Shown one piece after another: positions 18,432 to 26,238 of a stretch of DNA of 64,000 bases. Where the stretch lies: contig JANYDC010000119.1 in NCBI GenBank assembly GCA_025359965.1, positions 46,320 to 110,319 of the forward strand. Direction: 5' to 3'. The translations under genes and the position numbers were made by a program. Origin of the DNA: Pedosphaera sp. Lineage in GTDB: Bacteria > Verrucomicrobiota > Verrucomicrobiia > Limisphaerales > SXQI01. The notes under the pieces are model-generated. The model saw only the letters and a program-made list of their open reading frames with translations. It did not search any database and was not told where the DNA came from. How positions within the stretch are numbered: position 1 is the stretch's first letter; each line of letters starts with the position of its first letter.

Positions 18432-19356
18432 ATGGAACTACGTCATTTACGATACTTTATCGCGGTAGCAGAGGAACTGAGTTTTCGTCGTGCCGCAGAA
18501 AAGCTCAACCTCGCCCAACCGCCCCTCAGCGCCCAGATCAAAGCCCTCGAAGCCGAACTCGGAGCCCAACTTTTCCTCCGCAGCACCCGCAAAGTAACCC
18601 TAACCTCAGCAGGCAGGGTGTTGTTGGATGAGGCAAGAGCCGTTCTGGTGGCAAGCGCGCAGGCCGAAAGGCGCGTCCGTGAATCGTCCGAAGGCTTGGT
18701 TGGTATTCTTCGACTTGGCGTGCTCGCGCCGGCCGCCAATTCCAAACTTGCCAGCGTCCTGCGCACTTTCCGTGTGAAATATCCCGGTGTCCAACTCGCC
18801 CTGCACGAACTGACCAGCATTGAGCAGATCCGCCGCTTGCGCGAGGGACAGTTGGATGTCGGCCTCGTGCGCCCACCCGTGCCCGCTTCTGAACTTGCCA
18901 CCGATTTTGTGGAAAATTGGCGTCAAGTACTGGCCATCCACACCGACCACCCTTTGGCCCAAAAACGAAAACTCACTTGGAAGGATTTCGACAAGCAAGC
19001 CATGGTCATGATGCATCCCTCAGTCCAGCATCTTTACTACGACAGCTTTCTCGCAGCCTGCGCCAGCGCCGGAGCCACACCCTACCCCGCCCAATACGCC
19101 CACGACGTCCAAACCAAACTCTGGCTCATCTCCGCCGGTTTTGGCCCCAGCCTCCGAAAGCCTCGCCGAAATCCGCCGCCCCGGCCTGATATACCGGGAC
19201 TTGCCCACCGAACTACCTTCCATGCCCACTGTCATAGCCTGGCGAAAAAATGACGATTCCTCCGTCATCCAATGCTTCCGAGCCTGCTTCGGCGCCACCC
19301 CCTCTCCGCCAAACCCCAAACAACCAAACTGCGCCCCATCTTCTTCCCCCGGATAG
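18432..19356 (+). pseudogene. LysR-type transcriptional regulator with apparent frameshift
   Basis: The first 236 codons encode a normal LysR regulator: HTH (MELRHLRYFIAVAEELSFRR, LNLAQPPLSAQIKALEAELG) and an effector-binding domain with LRLGVLAPA and LDVGLVRPP. After LWLISAGF at about 19142 the frame turns to low-complexity Pro/Arg residues, while the next frame continues plausibly as LAPASESLAEIRRPGLIYRD and ends at 19356. Removing one base from the TTTT at 19139-19142 would restore a protein of about 307 residues, the standard length. It is either a genuine frameshift mutation or a sequencing error. The gene is divergent from the RND operon. As read, the raw frame ends at 19253. Confidence 0.75.
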
Positions 19357-19365
19357 GGGTAGGAA

Positions 19366-19680
19366 CGAGGAATTGAACCTCGATCACTCCAAACCGGACC
19401 GGCGGATTTCCCGCATCCGGCTTTCCAGTCAGTGGGCTGTTTCAGAGGCTGGCGTGCTGACCCCGGATGGAGGCTCAGGAGATCAACCCAAGTGGCGCAA
19501 GGAAGAAATGGATCGTCTGCCATCCTCAATTCCTCTTGCGAGCTTTCCCGGCATGCGATTGATCCGCACTCCTACTTTGTTACCATGCCTTGCTTAGCAA
19601 ATGGTGCCCGCAGCAGATTGGTATGCAGTTTCGGTTCTTTCAATCTCTAGCGGACTAGGGCGAGGCGTCTCACCTGCCGA
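19366..19680 (-). mobile_element. Degenerate group II intron/retroelement-like remnant
   Basis: The stretch 19357-19942 holds no gene. On the minus strand it contains a compact hairpin (19394-19420, CCGGA...TCCGG around GCGG/CCGC with a GAAA-type loop), which translates as SRMREIRRSGLE before a stop, a peptide often seen in loci of bacterial group II intron reverse transcriptases. Further upstream are GGTGAGACGCCTCGCCCTAG and GAAACTGCATACC-type segments that also recall such introns. No reverse transcriptase frame is present and a stop directly precedes the motif. A tRNA-like T-arm (19366-19382) adjoins it. From 19681 to 19942 I see nothing recognisable. The identification rests on memory of family motifs. 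Confidence 0.4.
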
Positions 19681-19942
19681 CAAAAGAGTCGTCTCCTTAT
19701 TCCAAAGAAAATTCAAAAAACAGCCAATTTCCTTCGACATGGACCAGTGACAAAAGTTGAAATCACGCCGTTACGTGCCGTGAGAAGCAGTAGACCTCGG
19801 TACGTTTTTACTGATTCTTGCCAGAAAATAGCATTGGGCAGGAAAACCCATGCCCTATGTGAAACAAACAAATAAACAACTGAATAAATCAACGATTGCG
19901 GACAGAAACCTACGCTGATAGTATCGTTTCTCGATTTGTTAA

Positions 19943-20605
19943 ATGAAACAATTTTGTATGGGTAATAGATTTCTTGCCTCTTTAGCTGCCGCGCTCGCCA
20001 TTGTCACTTTGGCCAACGCGCAGACATCCACTAATCCTCCAAGCTTGGTGCCTGCCCCAGCGGAGACCAATCCTCCATTGAGCACCCTGCCGGATGCTTC
20101 AGTCTTGCCCAATACCCCTGCCCTTCTGCCGACAGATACTGGATTGGCCCCGTCCATCTCCACTAATGCGCCATCGGCCAAACCTAAGCCCAAAAAGCCC
20201 AAACCCGTCAACGTCATCAGCGGGAAGATTTCCAGCCTCGACAAAACAAACATGACCGTGACTGTCGAAGGGAAGAAAAAGTCCCACACCTACGCGGTGA
20301 CTTCCGCCAGCAGATTCACCAAAACCGGCAAGCCGGCGACCTTCGCCGAAGTCGCGGTCGGCGAACAGGTTCGCGGCATATTTGCCAAGACCAAGGCCGG
20401 AGGCGAACGAATTGCCACTCTCGAATTGAATGCCAGCGTTCCCAAAACTGCGGCAGCCACTCACAAACCAGCACATAAGAGGGCAAACACCACCAAGAAA
20501 AAGGGATCAAAGCCATTGGACTCCAGTGCTCTGCCTGATCCAACACCCAGTGCCCCGGCCGCAATAGTTCCTGAACCCGTCGCACCAGTAACGTTGCCCA
20601 AGTAA
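19943..20605 (+). CDS. Exported Pro/Ala-rich protein with a small beta-barrel domain
   Basis: A 220-residue protein with a signal peptide (FLASLAAALAIVTLANAQ), a Pro/Asn/Thr-rich linker (about 28-90), and one folded segment at about 92-165 (VNVISGKISSLDKTNMTVTV, then VAVGEQVRGIFAKTKAGGER) that resembles DUF5666/OB-like repeats. The C-terminus is again low-complexity and basic (KPAHKRANTTKKKGSK). It is probably periplasmic or attached to the envelope; function is unknown. It stands alone and ends at a clear terminator. A second ATG lies five codons in. Confidence 0.75.
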   Translation: MKQFCMGNRFLASLAAALAIVTLANAQTSTNPPSLVPAPAETNPPLSTLPDASVLPNTPALLPTDTGLAPSISTNAPSAKPKPKKPKPVNVISGKISSLDKTNMTVTVEGKKKSHTYAVTSASRFTKTGKPATFAEVAVGEQVRGIFAKTKAGGERIATLELNASVPKTAAATHKPAHKRANTTKKKGSKPLDSSALPDPTPSAPAAIVPEPVAPVTLPK

Positions 20606-20625
20606 TTGGGACCCCAGCATTTTGG

Positions 20626-20656
20626 AAGGGCGGCCTCTTTAATGAGTCCGCCCTTT
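20626..20656 (+). terminator. Intrinsic terminator
   Basis: An AAGGGCGG/CCGCCCTT stem with a 14-nt loop followed by TTTTC ends 20 bases after the preceding stop. The A-run on its left side may also serve the convergent oxidoreductase gene that ends at 20674. Confidence 0.7.
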
Positions 20657-20673
20657 TCATTGATCCCCCGCCC

Positions 20674-22005
20674 TCATATTTCCCAACCCTGGCGATAGGG
20701 GGTTTTGACAAAGTCATTGGCCGGCCCGTGGTTCGTCACGCGCATTTTTTCCGCATCCCATTCCAGCCTTTGTCCCACTCGGAGCGCCAGTTGACCCAAC
20801 AAGACGGCTTCACTCACAGGCCCTGCTGTGTCAAAATTGGAATAAGTCTTTGCGCCACCCTTGCAGGCATCGAACCATTCCTCGTAGTGGGAGTGCTCCC
20901 AATTCTCCATTTTGGGCAGTGACTCACGGATGCCTTTGAAGTCATTATAGGTGGCACCGCTCTTAAAGGTGCCACCGCCATCGTAGGTCGGGATATACAA
21001 GGTGTCCTTGGTCCCGACCATGATAACTCCATTCAGAGGGTAGTCGGTGCCACGAAAAAGACTCGGGCTGGGCTTGCGACCGCCATCATACCAGAAGAAT
21101 TTGAAGGGCCGTTGCTTGCCTGCTGAGGCGAACTCCCATTTGATGTCGGAAGCGGTGGGACCGGATTGGTCGGTCGCGCCCACGCCGTGAGGTTCGACAC
21201 TAATGGGACGGCTCATATCCAGGCAAAGAGCCGCCAAATTTAACAGGTGACAACCCATGTCCCCGATGGCACCCGTGCCAAACTCCCACCAACCACGCCA
21301 GGCAAAATGACTGTAGGCAGGGTGGTAGGGACGAAAGGGAGCCCCACCAATCCAAAGGTCCCAATCAAGAGTCGGGGGTGCGGGAGGAAACTCAGTCGGC
21401 ATGCTGAGACCCTGCTTCCAATATGCGCCGGGGCGATCCGTCCAGCAATGCATCTCAATGATGTCGCCGATCACCCCTGCTGTGACCAATTCCGCGTCGC
21501 GGCGCAACGTGGGTTTGGAAATGCCCTGATTTCCCATCTGCGTGGCGATCCCAGCTTTGCGGGCGGCGAGAGTCAGACTTCTAGCCTCTGCAATAGTGTG
21601 AGTCAGGGGCTTCTGGCAGTAGACATGTTTGCCTTCACGAATCGCGCGCATCGAGACCAAATAGTGCATGTGATCCGGCGTGGAGACGGTGGTCGCGTCG
21701 ATGGACTTCGACATTTCATCAAACATCCTGCGATAGTCACGGAACGTTTTGGCATTGGGGAATTTTGCCGCTGCTTTAGCCAGATTGTTTTGATCGACAT
21801 CACAAACCGCCACCACGTTCTCAGACTCGCAGTTGTTGATATCCACCCAGCCTTTCCCACCCACTCCGACGCCAGCAATATTCAGGCGATTATTCGCACC
21901 CAGCACGCTGCGCTTACTGACGAAAGGGAAGGCAAGCGTGCTGGCGAGAAGAGCGGATGATTTTAGGAAAACACGACGATTCGAGTGAAAGATCGATTTT
22001 GGCAT
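20674..22005 (-). CDS. Gfo/Idh/MocA-family oxidoreductase, exported
   Basis: NAD(P)-dependent sugar dehydrogenase-like protein of 443 residues. The start NRRVFLKSSALLASTLAFPF resembles a twin-arginine signal, as usual for the exported Gfo/Idh/MocA proteins abundant in verrucomicrobia and planctomycetes. The Rossmann motif is GVGVGGKGW, followed by AVCDVD, and the catalytic-lysine region reads GKHVYCQKPLTH. The C-terminal domain ends with PYRQGWEI. The substrate is not indicated; relatives act on polysaccharide-derived sugars. It is a single-gene unit with no obvious partner. Confidence 0.88.
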   Translation of the reverse strand: MPKSIFHSNRRVFLKSSALLASTLAFPFVSKRSVLGANNRLNIAGVGVGGKGWVDINNCESENVVAVCDVDQNNLAKAAAKFPNAKTFRDYRRMFDEMSKSIDATTVSTPDHMHYLVSMRAIREGKHVYCQKPLTHTIAEARSLTLAARKAGIATQMGNQGISKPTLRRDAELVTAGVIGDIIEMHCWTDRPGAYWKQGLSMPTEFPPAPPTLDWDLWIGGAPFRPYHPAYSHFAWRGWWEFGTGAIGDMGCHLLNLAALCLDMSRPISVEPHGVGATDQSGPTASDIKWEFASAGKQRPFKFFWYDGGRKPSPSLFRGTDYPLNGVIMVGTKDTLYIPTYDGGGTFKSGATYNDFKGIRESLPKMENWEHSHYEEWFDACKGGAKTYSNFDTAGPVSEAVLLGQLALRVGQRLEWDAEKMRVTNHGPANDFVKTPYRQGWEI

Positions 22006-22056
22006 ACTTCAGTCTTAGCCAGACCAAGCGGGAACCGCCATCGAAATCTTGTAAAC

Positions 22057-23286
22057 CTATTCCAGGTGGGTTTGCACAACCTGTAGAAACGCTTTCAGAG
22101 TGAAGGGTTTCTTCACTAGCACCGGCTTTGGGCCATCCGAACCCAGAAAGTATTTGTCGTACTCACTTGAGGCATCGCCACTCACCAGGATCACCTTGGT
22201 GAGGGGATCGATCTTTACAATTTCACGGTAGAGCTCTATTCCACCCATCTTGGGCATGGTGATGTCTGATATGACCAAGGACCACGACTGGGGACTGCGG
22301 CGGAACATTTTGAGCCCCTCCTCACCATCGTGGGCTAAATGTAAATCTCTCGGGATTTTCATCAGGCATGATCGAATCACCTCACGCACTAGTGGATCAT
22401 CCTCAACCAACAAAATTTTACCTTGTGGTGTGGCGGGAGTCCTGACCAACGGCTTTGAGGGGGTGCTTTGTCGACTGGACAACGGTCGAGCATCATCCGG
22501 CGGCGAATCCAAGCGTGGGATGACAATGGTCACGGTGGTTCCGACATCCTCGACACTTTCAATCACCAATTGCCCCCCGTGAATGTGTGTAATGCTGTGA
22601 ACCACCGTGAGCCCCAGCCCCAAGGCCCCGGATGAAATCCGCATCGTGAAAAAGGGTTCACAGGCGCGCGAAAGCGTGAGCGCACTCATGCCAAAGCCTG
22701 TATCCCGCACCGTGAGTTTCCAGGCTGGGCCAACTGGAACATTGAGGCGAAGTGCCTCGTCTGACTCAATGTGAACGAAAGAAAGCCCTACATTCAGAGT
22801 GCCCCCCATCGCCATGGCAAAACGGGCATTCGCCAACAATTGTTGAAGTACGGTGATCCATTGGGATTCGTCCAAATGTGAACTTCCCTGCTGAAGACTG
22901 GTCTGGACTTCAATCTGAGAGCCCGGAGGAAGTGCGTTCTGCCAATCCAACAGAGCTTTTTTGATCAATTCAGAAAATTCCGTAGATTTGGGATTGAAAC
23001 GGCGGTGGGGGCGTACAGAGAGAAGAATGGAATCAAGAAAGCCCTCGGTCTTGCGGGCAGCGGATTCCAGCGTTGTGGCGTATTGAGCGGCAGGGGAGGC
23101 GGTTGGAACTTCGTCGCGTATGAGGGTCACGTAACCTAGGATGGGCACGAGTACGTTATTAAAATCGTGGGCCAACCGACCCACTGTGGCCTTCAGTGCC
23201 TCAAGTCGTTCATCCCTAAGGCGCAAAGCATCATCTGCCGCGAAAGCGGAAGGTTGTCGGGCAAAATAGGCGGCCGGTGTGCTCAT
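22057..23286 (-). CDS. Hybrid histidine kinase with receiver domain
   Basis: A 409-residue soluble two-component protein without membrane segments or a recognisable input domain. The phosphoacceptor histidine is H40 in GRLAHDFNNVLVPILGY. The ATPase domain shows an N-box NARFAM, DTGFGM and GALGLGLTVVHSI. A C-terminal receiver domain (about 289-409) has EDD and the phosphorylatable D341 in VISDITMP with K at KKP. It is 34 bases downstream of a stand-alone response regulator on the same strand, so the two probably work together in a phosphorelay. The signal is unknown; input could be through another protein. Confidence 0.9.
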   Translation of the reverse strand: MSTPAAYFARQPSAFAADDALRLRDERLEALKATVGRLAHDFNNVLVPILGYVTLIRDEVPTASPAAQYATTLESAARKTEGFLDSILLSVRPHRRFNPKSTEFSELIKKALLDWQNALPPGSQIEVQTSLQQGSSHLDESQWITVLQQLLANARFAMAMGGTLNVGLSFVHIESDEALRLNVPVGPAWKLTVRDTGFGMSALTLSRACEPFFTMRISSGALGLGLTVVHSITHIHGGQLVIESVEDVGTTVTIVIPRLDSPPDDARPLSSRQSTPSKPLVRTPATPQGKILLVEDDPLVREVIRSCLMKIPRDLHLAHDGEEGLKMFRRSPQSWSLVISDITMPKMGGIELYREIVKIDPLTKVILVSGDASSEYDKYFLGSDGPKPVLVKKPFTLKAFLQVVQTHLE

Positions 23287-23320
23287 GTGGAGGCGCTAGG
23301 GCAAATGATAAAGGAAGCGA

Positions 23321-23740
23321 TCAATGATCCAAAACACGTTTGATTTCAATTAATAATTGATCAAGAGGAAGAGTCTTGCTGACGTAAGCCGCGGCTCCGT
23401 TCAACAAAGCTTGGCTTAGGAGTTTTTCATCAAAACCAATACCAGTCATGATCACGATTGGTAATTGGGGGTAGGCTTCCTTCAATTCGCTGAGGATCGC
23501 AATCCCATCACTTTCAGCGAGCATTATGTCGAGGATGACCAGACTGAAGGGAACTTCCTCGACCAACCGCTTGGCTTCAACTCCGGTCCTAGCCGTCACC
23601 ACCTCAAAACTATGTTTATTGAAGTAAACGCGCATCAAATCACCGATCGATGCTTCATCGTCGACAACCAAAATGGAATGCTTGGTGGTGTCCCTGTTAA
23701 TCAATGGGGTGACTATGTCAAAGAACCGACTTTGTCTCAA
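23321..23740 (-). CDS. Single-domain response regulator
   Basis: A CheY-like receiver of 139 residues with no output domain. Acidic pocket D27/D28 (VVDDEAS), phosphoacceptor D71 in VILDIMLAESDG, Thr99 (IVIMTG) and Lys122 (VSKTLP) are all present. It is encoded immediately before the hybrid kinase and so is likely its phosphate donor or acceptor. About 15 residues precede the receiver, and the true start may be further in. Output would have to be by protein contact. Confidence 0.88.
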   Translation of the reverse strand: MRQSRFFDIVTPLINRDTTKHSILVVDDEASIGDLMRVYFNKHSFEVVTARTGVEAKRLVEEVPFSLVILDIMLAESDGIAILSELKEAYPQLPIVIMTGIGFDEKLLSQALLNGAAAYVSKTLPLDQLLIEIKRVLDH

Positions 23741-23787
23741 GAGGCATTCTTGGCATGCCGATATAATGATTGTGATTGGAAGTCAAA

Positions 23788-24291
23788 ATGAACTCCTCCA
23801 AAAACATCATTGCGGTGACGATGCTCTCGGTGATTCTAATGACCAGCCTGGTCTGGCTGTGTTATTTGGACGGACAGACTTGGATTTTCCCGGCCTCAGC
23901 ATCGGAAAGTCCATCAGCCGAATCGATCACGCTTCTTCCCGACTTCATGGTCGCCAGCGCACCTGAGGAAAGAGACACACTCATCCGGCTTGCAAGGAAT
24001 TCTGTGGAAGATCGTTCACTGCCTCTCTGGCTGAGGGCTCACTTAGAAAGCTTTGAAAACATTGCCACGAATATTCACGACGGTCTGCGGCAGCAGCCAA
24101 TTGTGGAGTTTGGACCCGCCATCAACGATGGCAGCAGGGCACTTCTGTATATCCGGATTTACCCACCAGCCGCCGACCGCATCAGTGTGCACTTGGAATT
24201 TATTACCGACAAATCGGGCTGGAAAATCAGCGGCGTGAGCTATGGCCGCCAGTTTGAAGACCAGCGTCTTAACCTCGTGAGTTCCCACTGA
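23788..24291 (+). CDS. Membrane-anchored protein of unknown function
   Basis: No recognised family. The 167-residue product begins with a hydrophobic helix (IIAVTMLSVILMTSLVWLCY) and then has a mainly hydrophilic domain that would lie in the periplasm, with a segment (RALLYIRIYPPAADRISVHL) suggestive of a beta-sheet domain as in NTF2-like or lipoprotein folds. The ATG at 23788 is preferred to an upstream TTG. It is divergent from the response regulator with a gap of only 47 bases. Confidence 0.6.
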   Translation: MNSSKNIIAVTMLSVILMTSLVWLCYLDGQTWIFPASASESPSAESITLLPDFMVASAPEERDTLIRLARNSVEDRSLPLWLRAHLESFENIATNIHDGLRQQPIVEFGPAINDGSRALLYIRIYPPAADRISVHLEFITDKSGWKISGVSYGRQFEDQRLNLVSSH

Positions 24292-24295
24292 GATC

Positions 24296-24321
24296 GGCGT
24301 GCCTCAGGATGGAGGCACGCC
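24296..24321. terminator. Terminator-like hairpin without T-run
   Basis: A perfect 10-bp stem GGCGTGCCTC/GAGGCACGCC with a 6-nt loop lies in the 45-base gap between convergent genes (the hypothetical gene and leuA). No T-run follows on either strand, so it may protect 3' ends or work with Rho rather than act as a simple intrinsic terminator. Confidence 0.5.
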
Positions 24322-24336
24322 AATGAAACTGCCGAA

Positions 24337-25899
24337 TCAAGGCTGTGCGTCGTGCGATTTCTCCCCGCCGGAACCGAAAAACCGGTTGACCGCGTTAAGG
24401 TAGGCGCGTGCGCTGGTCTCAACGATGTCCGTGCCCGTGCCTTTGCCCGTCACGATATCTCTGGAGCCAAAGTTCACTTTGAGAGTCACTTCGCCGAGGG
24501 CGTCCTGTCCCTCGGATACGGAGCGAAGTGTGTAATCGAGCAACTTTCCAGCGGTACCCGCGAGTCGATCAATTGCTTTGACTGCCGCGTCAACCGGGCC
24601 GTCCCCAATGCTGGCATCCTGCACTGCATCGGCACTGCCGCGTTTCCTCAATCGCACGGTGGCGGTCGGCATGGTTTGGTTGCCACAGGTGACATGGATG
24701 TAATCCATGGACCAGGTTTCGGGGACCTCGGTGATTTGTCCTTCAACCAATGCGGTGAGATCATCGTCGTAGACGAATTTCTTTTTATCGCCGATCTCCT
24801 TGAATCGGGCAAAAATTGCGGCGACGTCCGCATCCGTCATCTTGAAGCCGAGATGCTTCAAGCGCACCGCGACTGCGGCTCGGCCGCTGTGTTTGGTAAG
24901 AGGCAACTCCGTTAATCCCCAGCCCACGTCCTGCGGGTCCATGATTTCGTAAGTCTCACGTTTTTTAAGGATGCCGTCCTGATGGATGCCACTCGAATGA
25001 GCAAAGGCATTTTCCCCGACAATGGCCTTGCTGCGTTGAACAACGAGGCCACTCATGCGGGAAACAAGGCGCGAGGCCTTGACGATTTCCTTTGCATTGA
25101 CGCCGCATTCGACTCCTCCGAAAAAGTCCCCGCGTGTCTTCAACGCCATCACGATTTCCTCAAGGGCGGCATTGCCAGCCCGTTCGCCAATGCCGTTCAC
25201 GGTGCATTCCACCTGACGGGCGCCTGCCTTGATCGCAGCCAAGGAATTCGCCACGGCCAAGCCGAGGTCGTTATGGCAATGCACGCTGATGATGGCTTTG
25301 CCGGACTTGAATTCCGGCACGGCATTATACAACTGCGCGATGAGCGCGGCGTATTGTTCCGGCACGGCCCAGCCGACTGTGTCCGGAATATTTACCACAG
25401 TAGCACCGGCTGCCACCACGGCCTTGCAAACATCAATGAGGAATTCCGGCTCGGTGCGCGACCCGTCTTCCGGCGAGAACTCGACACTCGAAACGTGGGT
25501 GCGTGCGCGCTTAACGCCCTCAACCGCAAGACGGATGATTTCGTCCTTGGCCTTGCCAAGCTTGAATTCCCGGTGGATTTTTGAAGTGGCAAGGAAAACG
25601 TGAATGCGGCCGCGTTTGCCCGCAGGTTTGACTGCCGCCCCGGCGGCGTCAATGTCCTTGGCCACACAACGAGCGAGTCCAGTGATGACCGGCCCCTTGA
25701 TTTCGCGGGCGATGGTTTGAACGGCCTCAAAATCACCATCGCTTATGACGGGAAAACCGGCCTCGATGACATCGACTTTGAGTCGGGCGAGTTGCCTCCC
25801 CACCTCAAGCTTTTCGCGGAGGTTCATGGACGCGCCGGGACACTGTTCACCATCGCGGAGCGTGGTGTCGAAGATCATGATTCGATTTTTCTTATTCAT
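24337..25899 (-). CDS. leuA: 2-isopropylmalate synthase
   Basis: First committed step of leucine synthesis: condenses acetyl-CoA with 2-ketoisovalerate. The 520-residue protein carries the catalytic DTTLRDGEQCPGASM motif at the start, the metal-binding HCHNDLGLAVANS, the family signature NGIGERAGNAALEEIVMALK, and a full C-terminal regulatory domain (about 390-505) for feedback by leucine. It is the only leucine gene in the window. Upstream lie a 37-codon leader peptide and a strong terminator, which suggest transcription attenuation by leucine supply. Confidence 0.97.
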   Translation of the reverse strand: MNKKNRIMIFDTTLRDGEQCPGASMNLREKLEVGRQLARLKVDVIEAGFPVISDGDFEAVQTIAREIKGPVITGLARCVAKDIDAAGAAVKPAGKRGRIHVFLATSKIHREFKLGKAKDEIIRLAVEGVKRARTHVSSVEFSPEDGSRTEPEFLIDVCKAVVAAGATVVNIPDTVGWAVPEQYAALIAQLYNAVPEFKSGKAIISVHCHNDLGLAVANSLAAIKAGARQVECTVNGIGERAGNAALEEIVMALKTRGDFFGGVECGVNAKEIVKASRLVSRMSGLVVQRSKAIVGENAFAHSSGIHQDGILKKRETYEIMDPQDVGWGLTELPLTKHSGRAAVAVRLKHLGFKMTDADVAAIFARFKEIGDKKKFVYDDDLTALVEGQITEVPETWSMDYIHVTCGNQTMPTATVRLRKRGSADAVQDASIGDGPVDAAVKAIDRLAGTAGKLLDYTLRSVSEGQDALGEVTLKVNFGSRDIVTGKGTGTDIVETSARAYLNAVNRFFGSGGEKSHDAQP

Positions 25900-25985
25900 C
25901 TGTTCCGTTTCCTATTGTGGTCATCCCGCCACCTCCCAGTCAGGACCTAAGCCTGACCTCCAATCGACCCTGCGACAATGCAAAC

Positions 25986-26021
25986 AAAAAGCCTCACCGC
26001 CGGGTCGGGCGGTGAGGCTTT
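25986..26021 (-). terminator. Intrinsic terminator in the leuA leader (attenuator)
   Basis: A 13-14 bp perfect GC-rich stem (25988-26001 with 26008-26021) and small loop are followed on the minus strand by TTTTTGTTTG. It lies 20 bases after the leader-peptide stop and about 90 bases before the leuA ATG, so it would stop transcription before leuA. A GGGCGG at 26056-26061 within the leader-peptide coding region can pair with CCGCCC at 26007-26012, which would break the base of the stem, as an antiterminator should. Confidence 0.8.
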
Positions 26022-26041
26022 GGAAATCGCTTTTGTTCGCG

Positions 26042-26155
26042 TCAAAACCCTTCCGCCGCCCTGCTTAGCAGCAGGCTGGTGCACAGCGAAATTTGAAGGT
26101 TGCAAACGCAAATCACAATCAAGTGATCGGCGGAAAAGCTCTTTAAGTCAATCAT
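26042..26155 (-). CDS. leuL: Putative leuA leader peptide
   Basis: A 37-codon frame begins with ATG at 26153-26155 and ends at TGA 26042-26044, just before the terminator. It contains three consecutive leucine codons (CTG CTG CTA, 26066-26074) in the context SLCTSLLLSRAAEGF, plus further Leu, Ile, Val and Cys codons. Ribosome stalling at the Leu run when leucyl-tRNA is scarce would free the downstream GGGCGG to form an antiterminator. No strong ribosome-binding site is visible before the ATG, and an in-frame GTG start 14 codons later is possible. This role is inferred from position, Leu run and RNA structure. Confidence 0.6.
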   Translation of the reverse strand: MIDLKSFSADHLIVICVCNLQISLCTSLLLSRAAEGF

Positions 26156-26238
26156 GAATTTGTTTTTACACGACTCAGCCCGGTGTTCATAGATACAAAC
26201 TGGCAAGTTAAAGGGCGGAATGCGATGATTTGCCGAGC

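Noticed and set aside
19366..19420. tRNA gene on the minus strand
   Set aside because: A T-arm-like CGAGG-TTCAATT-CCTCG is present, but no matching acceptor, D-arm or anticodon arm precedes it; the adjoining structure is the intron-like hairpin.
20316..20717. Minus-strand frame overlapping the exported protein and its terminator
   Set aside because: It crosses a terminator and a real gene on the other strand and has low-complexity composition.
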